From assembly GCF_000372445.1 (NCBI RefSeq), contig NZ_AQUY01000001.1:279157-343156 (forward strand): a DNA stretch of 64,000 nucleotides. The letters are read 5' to 3'. Shown here piece after piece: positions 39,210 to 47,252 of the stretch. The DNA comes from Corynebacterium ulceribovis DSM 45146. GTDB taxonomy: Bacteria; Actinomycetota; Actinomycetes; Mycobacteriales; Mycobacteriaceae. Position numbers and translations under genes: made by a program. How positions within the stretch are numbered: the first letter of the stretch is position 1; each line of letters opens with the position of its first letter. Below the pieces are notes generated by a model that was given only the letters and a program-made list of their open reading frames with translations, was not told the origin of the DNA and did not search any database.

Positions 39210-40313
39210 ATGATGCGGAAAACAATGACCCGCAATCGGCACACTGCACCCCTGGGACTTGGCGCAGTCACACTCGGCCTAGCGCTGGTACTTACTGGCT
39301 GCAGTGGCGCCGACGGTGACAGCAAAAACAAAGACGGCGTGAAAGTCGTCGCGACAACCACCCAAATCTGTGACTACGTCAAACAAATCGCTGATGGCCA
39401 AGACACCATCGACCTGACCTGTCTGCTGGCGCCGAACGCCTCCGCGCACGACCATGAAATGACGCCGAAGCAGATGGATGCGCTGTCCAAAGCTGACCTC
39501 ATGCTGGTAAACGGGCTCGACCTTGAGCACTTCCTCGACAGCGCTGTTGAATCCTCCGGGTTTAAGGGCAACATGGTTGTCACCACTGGTGTGCTCACCG
39601 CCGCCGACGTCGACGGCAAGAACGCCGGCAAACAAGACGGCAAGAACTACACCATCGACCTAGGTGCCAAGAAAGTTGATTACGCGCCTTGGCCATTCGC
39701 CCCTGAAGCGGGCGAAGAAGCCGAATTCGACCTCGACCCACACGCTTGGACCAGCCCGAAGCAAGCCAAAGTCCAGGTGGAAAACATCGGTGACGCGCTC
39801 GGTAATGCCGCACCAAAGCACAAAGAGGAGTTCGACAAAAAGGTAGGGGAGTACGTCAAAGCGCTTGACGCACTAGACAAGTGGACCGCCGACTCCCTGA
39901 ACTCGGTACCACGGGCAAACCGCGTGCTGTTCACCTCGCACGACGCCTTCGGCTACCTCTCCCGCGACTACAACATCAAGTTCATCGGCTCGGCGCTGAC
40001 TGACTTCAACCAACAGCAAGACGCCACCTCCGACCACATCCAGCAAGCAGCCAAGGAAGTCAAGGAATCCGGGGCCCGCGCACTATTCGCGGAGAACTCC
40101 AATGACTCCAAGTCCATCCAAGCTGTCGCTCGCGCTGCTGGGGTCCGCGCGATCATCGGCGATGACGCCCTTTATGGCGACTCCCTCGGACCAGATGGTT
40201 CGGCAGGGCAGACCTACATCGGCTCCATTGTGCACAACGTCACCACCTTGGTCGATGCGTGGGACGGCAGAACGGCAGAACAGCCAGCCGAATTGGCCAG
40301 CGCCAAGAAATAG
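39210..40313 (+). CDS. mntA: Manganese/zinc ABC transporter binding lipoprotein MntA
   Basis: A 367-aa cluster A-I solute-binding lipoprotein. Lipobox LVLTGCSG; metal ligands in ASAHDHEMTP (His), DPHAWTSP (His), LFAENSND (Glu) and IGDDALYGDSLG (Asp) are in family order. In-frame GTG 39177 is open, but GGAG upstream of ATG 39210 marks the start. The operon contains its own MntR and an MntR-like operator, so manganese is the likeliest substrate; zinc is possible. Confidence 0.9.
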   Translation: MMRKTMTRNRHTAPLGLGAVTLGLALVLTGCSGADGDSKNKDGVKVVATTTQICDYVKQIADGQDTIDLTCLLAPNASAHDHEMTPKQMDALSKADLMLVNGLDLEHFLDSAVESSGFKGNMVVTTGVLTAADVDGKNAGKQDGKNYTIDLGAKKVDYAPWPFAPEAGEEAEFDLDPHAWTSPKQAKVQVENIGDALGNAAPKHKEEFDKKVGEYVKALDALDKWTADSLNSVPRANRVLFTSHDAFGYLSRDYNIKFIGSALTDFNQQQDATSDHIQQAAKEVKESGARALFAENSNDSKSIQAVARAAGVRAIIGDDALYGDSLGPDGSAGQTYIGSIVHNVTTLVDAWDGRTAEQPAELASAKK

Positions 40314-40354
40314 CTAGCGGCACAAAACCGCCGCCAAGAAATAGAAGGAATGAC

Positions 40355-41230
40355 ATGCTGATGCACAAGCCCAGCTCCGTGATGCGAGCCCGCAACTGGA
40401 TCGCTCTCACCCGTGCCGCCGCACACCAAGGCGCCAAACGAGCGCGACGCGAAGCCACCGCAACAGCACCAGCCGCTGCACCGGCAACCGAATCAGCAAC
40501 ACCTCTGGTCACTGCCGATAATGCCACCCTTGGCTACGGCGCAAAGCATGTCGTTTCCGGCGTCACTTTCAGCCTGCACCCCGGCGAAGCCCTCGCGCTC
40601 GTCGGTCCCAACGGCTCCGGCAAAACAACCTTTCTGCGCGCCCTCACCGGTAGCGCGGAGGTTCAGGCCGGCTCTTTAGACTTCCTCGGAGTCAACCGCT
40701 TGGCTCGGAGGACATATGTTCCACCTGGTGCCATCGGCTACGTTCCGCAACAGTCGGACCTCGACTTGTCCTTCCCAATCGTGGTCCGTCAAGTTGTTGA
40801 ACAAGGCCTGCATGCGCAATCCCGGTGGTTCGGTGCGCTGCGGCCCGGAGCTCGAACCCGAGTCGCAGCCGCCTTGGACAGAGTAGGCATGCGTCACACA
40901 GCTGAGCTCCCCTTCGGCCAGCTGTCCGGTGGTCAACGGCAACGCATCCTGCTCGCCCGCGCAATCGTGGCGCAGCCTGCTCTGGTCCTGCTCGACGAAC
41001 CATTCAACGGCCTCGACGAACCAAACCGCAACGCACTCCTCGGCATCATCCACAGCATCAAAGCCGACGGCATCGGCGTCATCGTTGTCACCCATGACCT
41101 TCGTTTAGCACGCGAAACCTGCGACAATGTTGCCCTGTTCGCCGGCCGTCAAATCGCTTGCGGCCCCATCGAATCGACGCTTACTGACGAAAACCTCGCC
41201 GTCACATTCGGAATGACACATGTGGGATAG
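40355..41230 (+). CDS. mntB: Manganese ABC transporter ATPase MntB
   Basis: A 291-aa ABC ATPase. Walker A VGPNGSGKTTFLRAL near residue 90, signature LSGGQRQRILLARAI, Walker B LVLLDEPFNGLDEPN and H-loop THDLRLA. An unusual ~50-aa Ala/Arg-rich extension precedes the domain. Start ATG 40355 with AGAAGGA. The 13-bp CGCCAAGAAATAG at the end of mntA is repeated just before this gene, a small duplication. Overlaps mntC by 11 bp. Confidence 0.92.
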   Translation: MLMHKPSSVMRARNWIALTRAAAHQGAKRARREATATAPAAAPATESATPLVTADNATLGYGAKHVVSGVTFSLHPGEALALVGPNGSGKTTFLRALTGSAEVQAGSLDFLGVNRLARRTYVPPGAIGYVPQQSDLDLSFPIVVRQVVEQGLHAQSRWFGALRPGARTRVAAALDRVGMRHTAELPFGQLSGGQRQRILLARAIVAQPALVLLDEPFNGLDEPNRNALLGIIHSIKADGIGVIVVTHDLRLARETCDNVALFAGRQIACGPIESTLTDENLAVTFGMTHVG

Positions 41231-42107
41231 CGTCGTCACCATCACGCAGACGCCGTACCTGCTGCGCCCCTTCCTCCTCGTCCTGATGCTCGGCATTGTC
41301 GCCGGTCCCGTTGGCACCATCGTCAACCTCCGCCACGCCGAATTTAGCGCCGAAGCGATGGTCCATTCCGTATTCCCCGGCATCGTCATCGGTGTCATCA
41401 CCGCAGGTCTCGGCGGCATTACCCTCGGCGGTGGTATCGCCGCAGCAGTGACCGCCCTCGCCCTGACCGCACTGGCACAGCGCTACGCCCGCCTGCCAGA
41501 AGCCGCCACCGCAGTGGTGCTCACCAGTTTCTATTCTCTCGGCGTGGTGCTTTCCCTGCGTAAAGGCGACAAATCCGGCCAGCTAGAGGCGCTCATGTTC
41601 GGCCGCCTCCTCGAATTCTCTGATGCCCGCCTCATCGAATCCGCCAGCATCTGCCTGTTCGCGCTGCTGCTTATCGCTGTGACCTGGCACATGCACATCG
41701 CCTACTCTTTCGACCCCATCACCGCGCGTCTGCAAGGCGTCAACCCGCTGCTGGTCAACCTCACACTTAACCTCGCCATCGCCGCGGTGATTGTCGCCGC
41801 TTCCGCCGCCATCGGTGTGTTGCTCGCCGTCGGCTTTCTCGTTGTCCCTGGCGCCACCGCGCGGCTCATCGCCCGCACCCCACGCGCCATGGCCACCATC
41901 GCCACTGCCGCGACCATTATCGGCGGCTTCCTTGGGATGGCCACCATGCTTATCGACTCGCCCCGCCCAATATCGCCGCAGGCTGCAGTGACATTCGGGA
42001 TGCTCGCCATGTACCTCCTTGCCCTGATTGTGCGCACTATCCTTTCGCGAGTCGCCACCAATTCGTCGCCAAGCCCACAGGTACGGAAGGAACCGGCCAA
42101 TGTTTAA
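41220..42107 (+). CDS. mntC: Metal ABC transporter permease MntC
   Basis: A 295-aa ABC-3 family permease with about eight membrane helices; family loop LRHAEFSAEAMVHSVFPGIVIG near residue 38 and FLVVPGATARLIAR near residue 208. ATG 41220 lies within the end of mntB. One of a heteromeric permease pair with MntD. Confidence 0.92.
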   Translation: MWDSVVTITQTPYLLRPFLLVLMLGIVAGPVGTIVNLRHAEFSAEAMVHSVFPGIVIGVITAGLGGITLGGGIAAAVTALALTALAQRYARLPEAATAVVLTSFYSLGVVLSLRKGDKSGQLEALMFGRLLEFSDARLIESASICLFALLLIAVTWHMHIAYSFDPITARLQGVNPLLVNLTLNLAIAAVIVAASAAIGVLLAVGFLVVPGATARLIARTPRAMATIATAATIIGGFLGMATMLIDSPRPISPQAAVTFGMLAMYLLALIVRTILSRVATNSSPSPQVRKEPANV

Positions 42108-42939
42108 CGCTGACTGGTGGGCCATCATGCACCTACCTTTCCTAGAAGTCCTCCTCGGCGGGGCACTCGCAGGCCTGGTCGGCACCATCGCTGTGCTGCA
42201 CAAACGCATCTTCTACACCGAAGCGCTGACCCACGGAACGTTCCCGGGAGCTATCATCGGCGTGGTCCTCGCCGCCGCTATTTTGCCTCCTGACCAGCGC
42301 CAATTCCTGTCCGTCGGCTTATTCCTCGGCGCATTCCTGGCATGCATCCCGCTGGCGTGGCTCATGCGCGCCATCGCCGCCATCCCAGGCCAATCCAGCC
42401 AAGCCGCCGCCGGCATCGTCCTGACCTTTGGGTTCGCACTCGGCTACTTCCTCAACAAATGGTTCCAGCCTCTGCCGCTGCGTATTGAGTCATTCCTCGC
42501 CGGTTCCGTCCTCACCGTCCGCCCCGTCGACGTCGCCGCAGTCGCCATCACCCTTGCCATTTGTCTTGCCACACTTGCTCTTTGGCATAGGCCAATCATT
42601 TTCCTGGCGTTTGACCGCCAAGCCGCGGCCGCCAGTGGACTCCGCACTGGGCTTATTGACGGATTGGTGCTGGCCCTCGTCAGCCTGACTGTCGTGGTGC
42701 TGATTCCCGCGATGGGCACCATCCTGCCGATCGCACTCATTGCTGCGCCCGCCGCCGCGCTGCACGGCACCGTCCGGACCGTCGGACAACTCCTAGTTGG
42801 CACCGCAGTGGCAGGCGCAGCCATCGGGGTAGTGGGACTGCTGCTGGCGGACTGGTTCCAGCTCGCACCGGGCGGCGTTATCGGCCTGAGCGCCGGAGCG
42901 TTTTACCTGCTCGGCCAACTGCGCCGCGCCGTGGCCTAA
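42100..42939 (+). CDS. mntD: Metal ABC transporter permease MntD
   Basis: A 279-aa ABC-3 permease (HKRIFYTEALTHGTFPGAIIG near residue 34; ILPIALIAAPAAALHG near 205). The frame is open further upstream, but AAGGA 8 nt before ATG 42100 and the 8-bp overlap with mntC fix the start. Carries a CTTATTGACG copy (42652-42661) in GLIDGL. The -10 for mntR overlaps its stop codon. Confidence 0.91.
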   Translation: MFNADWWAIMHLPFLEVLLGGALAGLVGTIAVLHKRIFYTEALTHGTFPGAIIGVVLAAAILPPDQRQFLSVGLFLGAFLACIPLAWLMRAIAAIPGQSSQAAAGIVLTFGFALGYFLNKWFQPLPLRIESFLAGSVLTVRPVDVAAVAITLAICLATLALWHRPIIFLAFDRQAAAASGLRTGLIDGLVLALVSLTVVVLIPAMGTILPIALIAAPAAALHGTVRTVGQLLVGTAVAGAAIGVVGLLLADWFQLAPGGVIGLSAGAFYLLGQLRRAVA

Positions 42940-42949
42940 ACTATGGGGC
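42937..42949 (+). promoter_or_regulatory. -10 of leaderless mntR
   Basis: TAAACT (42937-42942) includes the mntD stop codon and lies 7 nt before ATG 42950. It would let mntR be expressed separately from mntABCD. Confidence 0.5.
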
Positions 42950-43624
42950 ATGCACCTAGATGAACTGCCCGAAAAGTCACAGGACTACCTGAAAACGATT
43001 TGGGCTGCCATGGAACAGGACAATGAACCTGCCACCCACGGTGCCATCGCAAAACGACTCGGCCAAAAACCATCAACCGCATCGGAAGCGATTAAACGGC
43101 TCGTCAAGCTGGAACTGGTGCACCACGAACCTTACGGCGGGGTGACGCTGACTGCCGCGGGCAACAAACTCGCCGTCACCCTGATTCGGCGCCACCGCCT
43201 CATTGAAACCTTCCTGGTGGAAAAACTCGGCTACGGCTGGGACGAAATCCACGACGAAGCTGACCGACTAGAGCACGCCGTCACCGATGAGTTCATCGCC
43301 CGAATCGATGCGCTACTTGGCCGGCCTACCCGCGACCCACACGGCGACCCGATCCCCGATGCCGACGGCCGCCTCGACCGCATCAGCCCCTGCGACCTGT
43401 CGCACCTGAAACCAGGGGAGTGCGCCACCATCGAGCGCATCGACGACACCGACCCAGAACTGTTGCGCTACCTGGCAGGACACGGGGTGCGCCCGGGTAC
43501 CGAAATCACGTTGCGCGACGCCCCGTACAACGGAATGCAGCTGCTCGATGTTGATGGAGTAGAAGTGCCGCTGGCGGACAGCAGCATCGCGGCAATCAAT
43601 ATTGTCCACGCTGGGCACCCGTAA
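42950..43624 (+). CDS. mntR: MntR/DtxR-family metalloregulator
   Basis: A 224-aa DtxR-superfamily repressor. Winged helix at residues ~5-65 (GAIAKRLGQKPSTASEAIKRLVKLELV), then the metal-binding/dimer domain with HRLIETFLVEKLGYGWDEIHDEADRLEHAVTDEF. His and Glu ligands of that segment are present. The C-terminal ~75 residues form an SH3/FeoA-like domain. The end of mntABCD and the MntR-like operator upstream of mntA support manganese-responsive autoregulation. Confidence 0.9.
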   Translation: MHLDELPEKSQDYLKTIWAAMEQDNEPATHGAIAKRLGQKPSTASEAIKRLVKLELVHHEPYGGVTLTAAGNKLAVTLIRRHRLIETFLVEKLGYGWDEIHDEADRLEHAVTDEFIARIDALLGRPTRDPHGDPIPDADGRLDRISPCDLSHLKPGECATIERIDDTDPELLRYLAGHGVRPGTEITLRDAPYNGMQLLDVDGVEVPLADSSIAAINIVHAGHP

Positions 43625-43625
43625 T

Positions 43626-43635
43626 CGTCAATAAG
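43626..43635 (-). repeat. Intergenic CTTATTGACG copy between mntR and folD
   Basis: Copy of the recurrent 10-mer in non-coding DNA, directly after the mntR stop, preceded by GGG as in most other copies (extended form GGGCTTATTGACG). Confidence 0.65.
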
Positions 43636-43647
43636 CCCACGGCGTGG

Positions 43648-43660
43648 AATACTGGTGCCT
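43648..43660 (+). promoter_or_regulatory. Extended -10 of leaderless folD
   Basis: AATACT (43648-43653), preceded by TGG, lies 7 nt before ATG 43661. No Shine-Dalgarno is seen. The spacing argues for ATG 43661 over the in-frame GTG 43655. Confidence 0.5.
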
Positions 43661-44515
43661 ATGGCTGCTACCAAACTTGATGGAAACATGTACCGCGACG
43701 AAATCGTCGCTGACCTTGCCCAGCGCGTGGCGAAGCTGAAGGAACAAGGCGTCACACCAGGGCTGGCGACCGTGCTGGTCGGCGACGACCCAGCGAGCCA
43801 CTCTTACGTGAAGATGAAGCACCGCGACTGCGAGCAAATTGGCATCAACTCCATCCGCGTCGACCTGCCAGCCGACATCACCCAGGAAGCACTGGAAGCG
43901 GAAATTGAAAAGCTGAACAATGACGACGCATGCACCGGGTACATTGTGCAGCTGCCATTGCCCAAGCACCTCGATGAAAACCGCATCCTCGGCCTGATTG
44001 ACCCAGACAAGGACGCCGACGGCCTGCACCCAGTCAACCTGGGCAAACTGGTGCTGAACGAGCCAGCGCCACTGCCTTGCACCCCGAATGGCTCCATCCA
44101 CCTGCTGCGCCGCTTCGGTGTCGAACTCAACGGCGCGAAGGTTGTGGTTATTGGCCGCGGCGTGACCGTTGGCCGCCCAATCGGTTTGATGCTCACCCGC
44201 CGCAGCGAAAACTCCACCGTCACCCTGTGCCACACCGGCACCAAGGACCTAGCTGCCGAAACCCGCGAAGCCGACGTCATTGTGGCGGCCGCAGGTGTGC
44301 CGCACATGCTGACCGCCGACATGGTCAAGGACGGCGCCGCGATTTTGGACGTGGGTGTGTCCCGCAAGGACGGCAAGCTGATGGGCGACGTTGCGCCGGA
44401 CGTGTGGGATAAAGCTGGTTATGTCTCGCCGAACCCAGGCGGTGTTGGCCCGCTGACCCGCGCCTTCCTCATGTCGAATGTGGTGGAGCGCGCCGAGCGC
44501 CTCGCCGCGAAGTAG
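43661..44515 (+). CDS. folD: Methylene-THF dehydrogenase/cyclohydrolase FolD
   Basis: A 284-aa bifunctional folate enzyme (5,10-methylene- to 10-formyl-THF). Catalytic Lys in [34 protein letters not shown] site [21 protein letters not shown]; and end motif [19 protein letters not shown] are all present. Linked with metX/metY as in other corynebacteria, joining one-carbon and methionine metabolism. Confidence 0.96.
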   Translation: MAATKLDGNMYRDEIVADLAQRVAKLKEQGVTPGLATVLVGDDPASHSYVKMKHRDCEQIGINSIRVDLPADITQEALEAEIEKLNNDDACTGYIVQLPLPKHLDENRILGLIDPDKDADGLHPVNLGKLVLNEPAPLPCTPNGSIHLLRRFGVELNGAKVVVIGRGVTVGRPIGLMLTRRSENSTVTLCHTGTKDLAAETREADVIVAAAGVPHMLTADMVKDGAAILDVGVSRKDGKLMGDVAPDVWDKAGYVSPNPGGVGPLTRAFLMSNVVERAERLAAK

Positions 44516-44524
44516 TTCCCCTGC

Positions 44525-44875
44525 ATGTCCCGAGCAGATCTCAGCCAAGTCCCACACCCGCTGGCCAACCCGCACTCCACTGGCACAACGCCACTGGGTG
44601 CCCGCTGGCCACACTGGGTGCAATGGGCGCTGCTCAGCATGGTGCTGGCCTGCTTCGCCGCCGCCGTTATTATGCTCTACCTGGAACGATGGCGCCGCGG
44701 CTCCTTCGCGTTGGGTTCCGGCATGCTGCTACTTGCGGCACTGCGGTGGGTGCTTAGCGACGAAATCCTCGGCGTATTATCCGTCCGCTCCCGGCGCTTT
44801 GACTCCGCATTCAGCGCCATCATTGGCGGCCTGATGGTCGCGCTGGCACTGAGCGTCGACGCCCTCGGCAGCTAG
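44525..44875 (+). CDS. DUF3017 membrane protein
   Basis: A 116-aa protein with three hydrophobic segments (WALLSMVLACFAAAVIMLYL, FALGSGMLLLAALRWVL, AIIGGLMVALALSV) and the family core RRGSFALGSGMLLLAALRWVLSDEILGVLSVRSRRFDS. Conserved between folD and metX in corynebacteria; function unknown. 9 bp after folD. Confidence 0.86.
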   Translation: MSRADLSQVPHPLANPHSTGTTPLGARWPHWVQWALLSMVLACFAAAVIMLYLERWRRGSFALGSGMLLLAALRWVLSDEILGVLSVRSRRFDSAFSAIIGGLMVALALSVDALGS

Positions 44876-44881
44876 CTGGCC

Positions 44882-46006
44882 CTAGCCGACATACGCTTCG
44901 CCGTGGAGCAGCACTCGGGCGGTGCGCGGGAACGCCGCCCACTCTAGAGCGTCCTTGGTCACAAGCGCGGAAGCTGCGACCTCGCCCTTGAAGTGCTGCA
45001 ACGTAATTGTCGTTGGCGCACCGGCCGCGGACTGAGCGTTGCCAGCCGTCGTTTCAATGAAATCATCAACGATGGTGCCGCCGAGCGCCGCCGCACCAGC
45101 CAGCGCCAAAATGGCTGTGCCTGGCATCGCATGATGCACCCGGCCTACTGACGTCATCACCACGCGCACCGCTGGGGTGGTCACGCTGCCTGCCGCGCCT
45201 AAGTGCGTATCTGCGTCCGCGAGGAGCGCGATCCGCGGAATCACCTTCGACGGCGCGAGCCCCATTCGTGCGCCAGCAGCCACCCGCAGCCGTTCCAAAC
45301 GCGCGATCAATTCAGCGTCTTCATTCAGCTTCGCCATGCCCAGCGCTGGGTCGACACCCAAATCCGCAGCTTTGGCAATGACTAGCGGGTTGGATACGTC
45401 AATCAGCGAAACTTCCACGCCGTTGACTTCGCACCGCCGGCCGGCAGGGAAGAGGGTGCCGCATTTTTCGCCGCCCGGTTTCAGGAATCGCATGTCGACG
45501 TCCGGGCCATCGACGACAAGCTCAAACAGCGCCTGCGAGTTGATATTCCATACCGTCGCCGACGTGCCATCGAACATGCCGACATGGCGGGCGTAGTGCA
45601 GAATCGCTGAGGAAATATTGCCGCAGTTACCGGTCCAATCCACCACCGGCTCTGTTGGGGAAACCTGCGCGAAAAGCGTTTCCAGGTCCGCGTCGGTCGC
45701 CGCGTCGGTCGCCGCGTCGGTCGCCGCGTCGGTCGCCGCGCCGGTCGCCGCGCCGGTCGCCGCGCCGGTCGCATCAGCGCTGCTTGCGCTCGTTGCAGGG
45801 CCGACGAACATGACCTTCGAATTGGAGCTGAAACCGCCACCGAGCCCATCAACAGCCTGCGGGTCTGGCGAACCGACCAAACGCAAACAGAGTTCATCAC
45901 GTGCGGCCTGGTCAGCAGGCAGTGCCGACATCGGCAGGAATACCGCGCGGGAGGTTCCGCCGCGGACCAGCGTCGCGGGCACAGTCGTAGGAAGTGAAGT
46001 AGCCAT
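44882..46006 (-). CDS. PrpF-family isomerase-like protein
   Basis: A 374-aa protein of the PrpF/4-oxalomesaconate tautomerase family (two diaminopimelate-epimerase-like halves). Motifs: VRGGTSRAVFLPMSALP near residue 14, GLGGGFSSNSKVMFV, and VVDWTGNCGNISSAILHYA with the conserved Cys. PrpF isomerises aconitate-type tricarboxylates; no prpBCD genes are nearby. The start overlaps the metX stop (TAATG), so it is read with metX, an unexpected partner. Residues ~77-105 are a repeat-built insertion of (A-A-T-G/D) units. Confidence 0.85.
   Translation of the reverse strand: MATSLPTTVPATLVRGGTSRAVFLPMSALPADQAARDELCLRLVGSPDPQAVDGLGGGFSSNSKVMFVGPATSASSADATGAATGAATGAATDAATDAATDAATDADLETLFAQVSPTEPVVDWTGNCGNISSAILHYARHVGMFDGTSATVWNINSQALFELVVDGPDVDMRFLKPGGEKCGTLFPAGRRCEVNGVEVSLIDVSNPLVIAKAADLGVDPALGMAKLNEDAELIARLERLRVAAGARMGLAPSKVIPRIALLADADTHLGAAGSVTTPAVRVVMTSVGRVHHAMPGTAILALAGAAALGGTIVDDFIETTAGNAQSAAGAPTTITLQHFKGEVAASALVTKDALEWAAFPRTARVLLHGEAYVG
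45691..45772. repeat. 12-bp tandem repeat in PrpF-like gene
   Basis: About seven units of GTCGCCGCG(T/C)CG in tandem, nearly perfect, encoding GAATGAATGAATDAATDAAT-type repeats. Unit length is a multiple of three, so copy-number change would keep the frame. Confidence 0.9.
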
Positions 46007-47145
46007 TAGTCCCTCAGCGCTCGGGCATGCTTTGTGGACCGCTCCTGAATACCCACGACCGTGAACATGAATCGCCGCAAAATGCCGCTCATCCGGCGGG
46101 TTTCCGTCAAAAAGCCATCATGGCCGACCGGCGAATCGATAACCTCTAGCCCCAGGCACGCACCCAAGTGGCGGGTGAGGTGCTCCTGCTGGTGCAGCGG
46201 GTACAGCACGTCGGTGGTCACACCAATCACGACCGTCGGAATGGTCGACGACTCCAACGCCGCCACCATGCCGCCGCGGCCGCGCCCAATATCGTGGCGG
46301 TTCAGTGTGTCAGTCAAAATGACGTAACTGCCGGCATCAAAACGCTCCACCAACTTCGCGCCCTGATACTGCAGGTAACTTTCCACCTGAAAACGCTGGT
46401 CCGGACGGTGGAACGGCCCATACGGGTCCTCGCCCTCCTGCGGCTTCACCCCAAACCGGTCATCGACTTCCAGCTCGCCGCGGTAGGTCAGGTGCGCAAT
46501 CTGCCGCGCCAGCGACAGGCCCGCCGCCGGAGTGACACCCTTGTCGTAGTAGTCGCCGCCATGCCAATTCGGGTCGTGGTCAATCGCCTGAATCTGCGCC
46601 GACTGAATCCCAATCTGCCACGCGCTGGCCCGCGCACTGACCGCAGCAATCACCGCCGCGTCAATCATCTCGGGATACATCAGCGTCCACTCCATCGTCC
46701 GCGCGCCCCCAAGGCTGCCACCAATCACCGCCGCAATGTGGTGAATGTCGATGGCGTCCAACAATTGCTTTTCGACGTTTACCAGGTCGCGGATCGACAG
46801 CGCCGGGAACCGGGAACCCCACGGCTTGCCATCCTCAGGGTGTGGCGACGACGGACCAGTGCTGCCCTTACAACCACCGATGACATTCGTGCACACCACG
46901 CACCACCGGTTCGTGTCAATCGCTTTACCAGGACCGATGAGCTCTGCCCACCAGCCGCCGTCGCCGGCAGCGTTCGTGTCGCCGGTCAGGGCGTGTTCGA
47001 CGAGAACGACATTGTTCAGCTGGTCGTTGAGTTTTCCCCAGCGCTGCACCGCCACGGTGACATCCGGGATGACAGCACCAGCTTCGGTGGTGAAGCTACC
47101 GATAGGAATGTACCCAATCTCGCCTTGGCTGGGGAGGAGTTGCAC
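46006..47145 (-). CDS. metX: Homoserine O-acetyltransferase
   Basis: A 379-aa alpha/beta-hydrolase-fold acyltransferase making O-acetylhomoserine. Motifs: NNVVLVEHALTGDTNAAG, nucleophile in AAVIGGSLGGARTMEWTLMYPE, DVLYPLHQQEHL (Asp) and SPVGHDGFL (His). An in-frame TTG at 47172 exists, but GTG 47145 has AAAGGAA 5 nt upstream and gives a family-typical length. Lies 107 bp after metY in the same direction. Confidence 0.94.
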   Translation of the reverse strand: MQLLPSQGEIGYIPIGSFTTEAGAVIPDVTVAVQRWGKLNDQLNNVVLVEHALTGDTNAAGDGGWWAELIGPGKAIDTNRWCVVCTNVIGGCKGSTGPSSPHPEDGKPWGSRFPALSIRDLVNVEKQLLDAIDIHHIAAVIGGSLGGARTMEWTLMYPEMIDAAVIAAVSARASAWQIGIQSAQIQAIDHDPNWHGGDYYDKGVTPAAGLSLARQIAHLTYRGELEVDDRFGVKPQEGEDPYGPFHRPDQRFQVESYLQYQGAKLVERFDAGSYVILTDTLNRHDIGRGRGGMVAALESSTIPTVVIGVTTDVLYPLHQQEHLTRHLGACLGLEVIDSPVGHDGFLTETRRMSGILRRFMFTVVGIQERSTKHARALRD

Positions 47146-47200
47146 AGCGGTTCCTTTCGTCGAAAAGCCCAAAAGTCTTTAAAAATCTCTACACTCAAAA

Positions 47201-47237
47201 ATACGGAAAGGGCGGAAGGCCCGAAAGCCCACCGCCC
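47201..47237 (-). terminator. Possible attenuator between metY and metX
   Basis: On the minus strand GGGCGG and CCGCCC pair around a G/C-rich loop, followed a few bases later by TATTTTT. It could trim metY messages or reduce metX expression. The stem is short. Confidence 0.4.
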
Positions 47238-47252
47238 AGCGCACGTCGCCGG

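Noticed and set aside
45691..45772. CRISPR array
   Set aside because: 12-bp uninterrupted tandem repeat in a coding frame, no spacers and no cas genes in the window.
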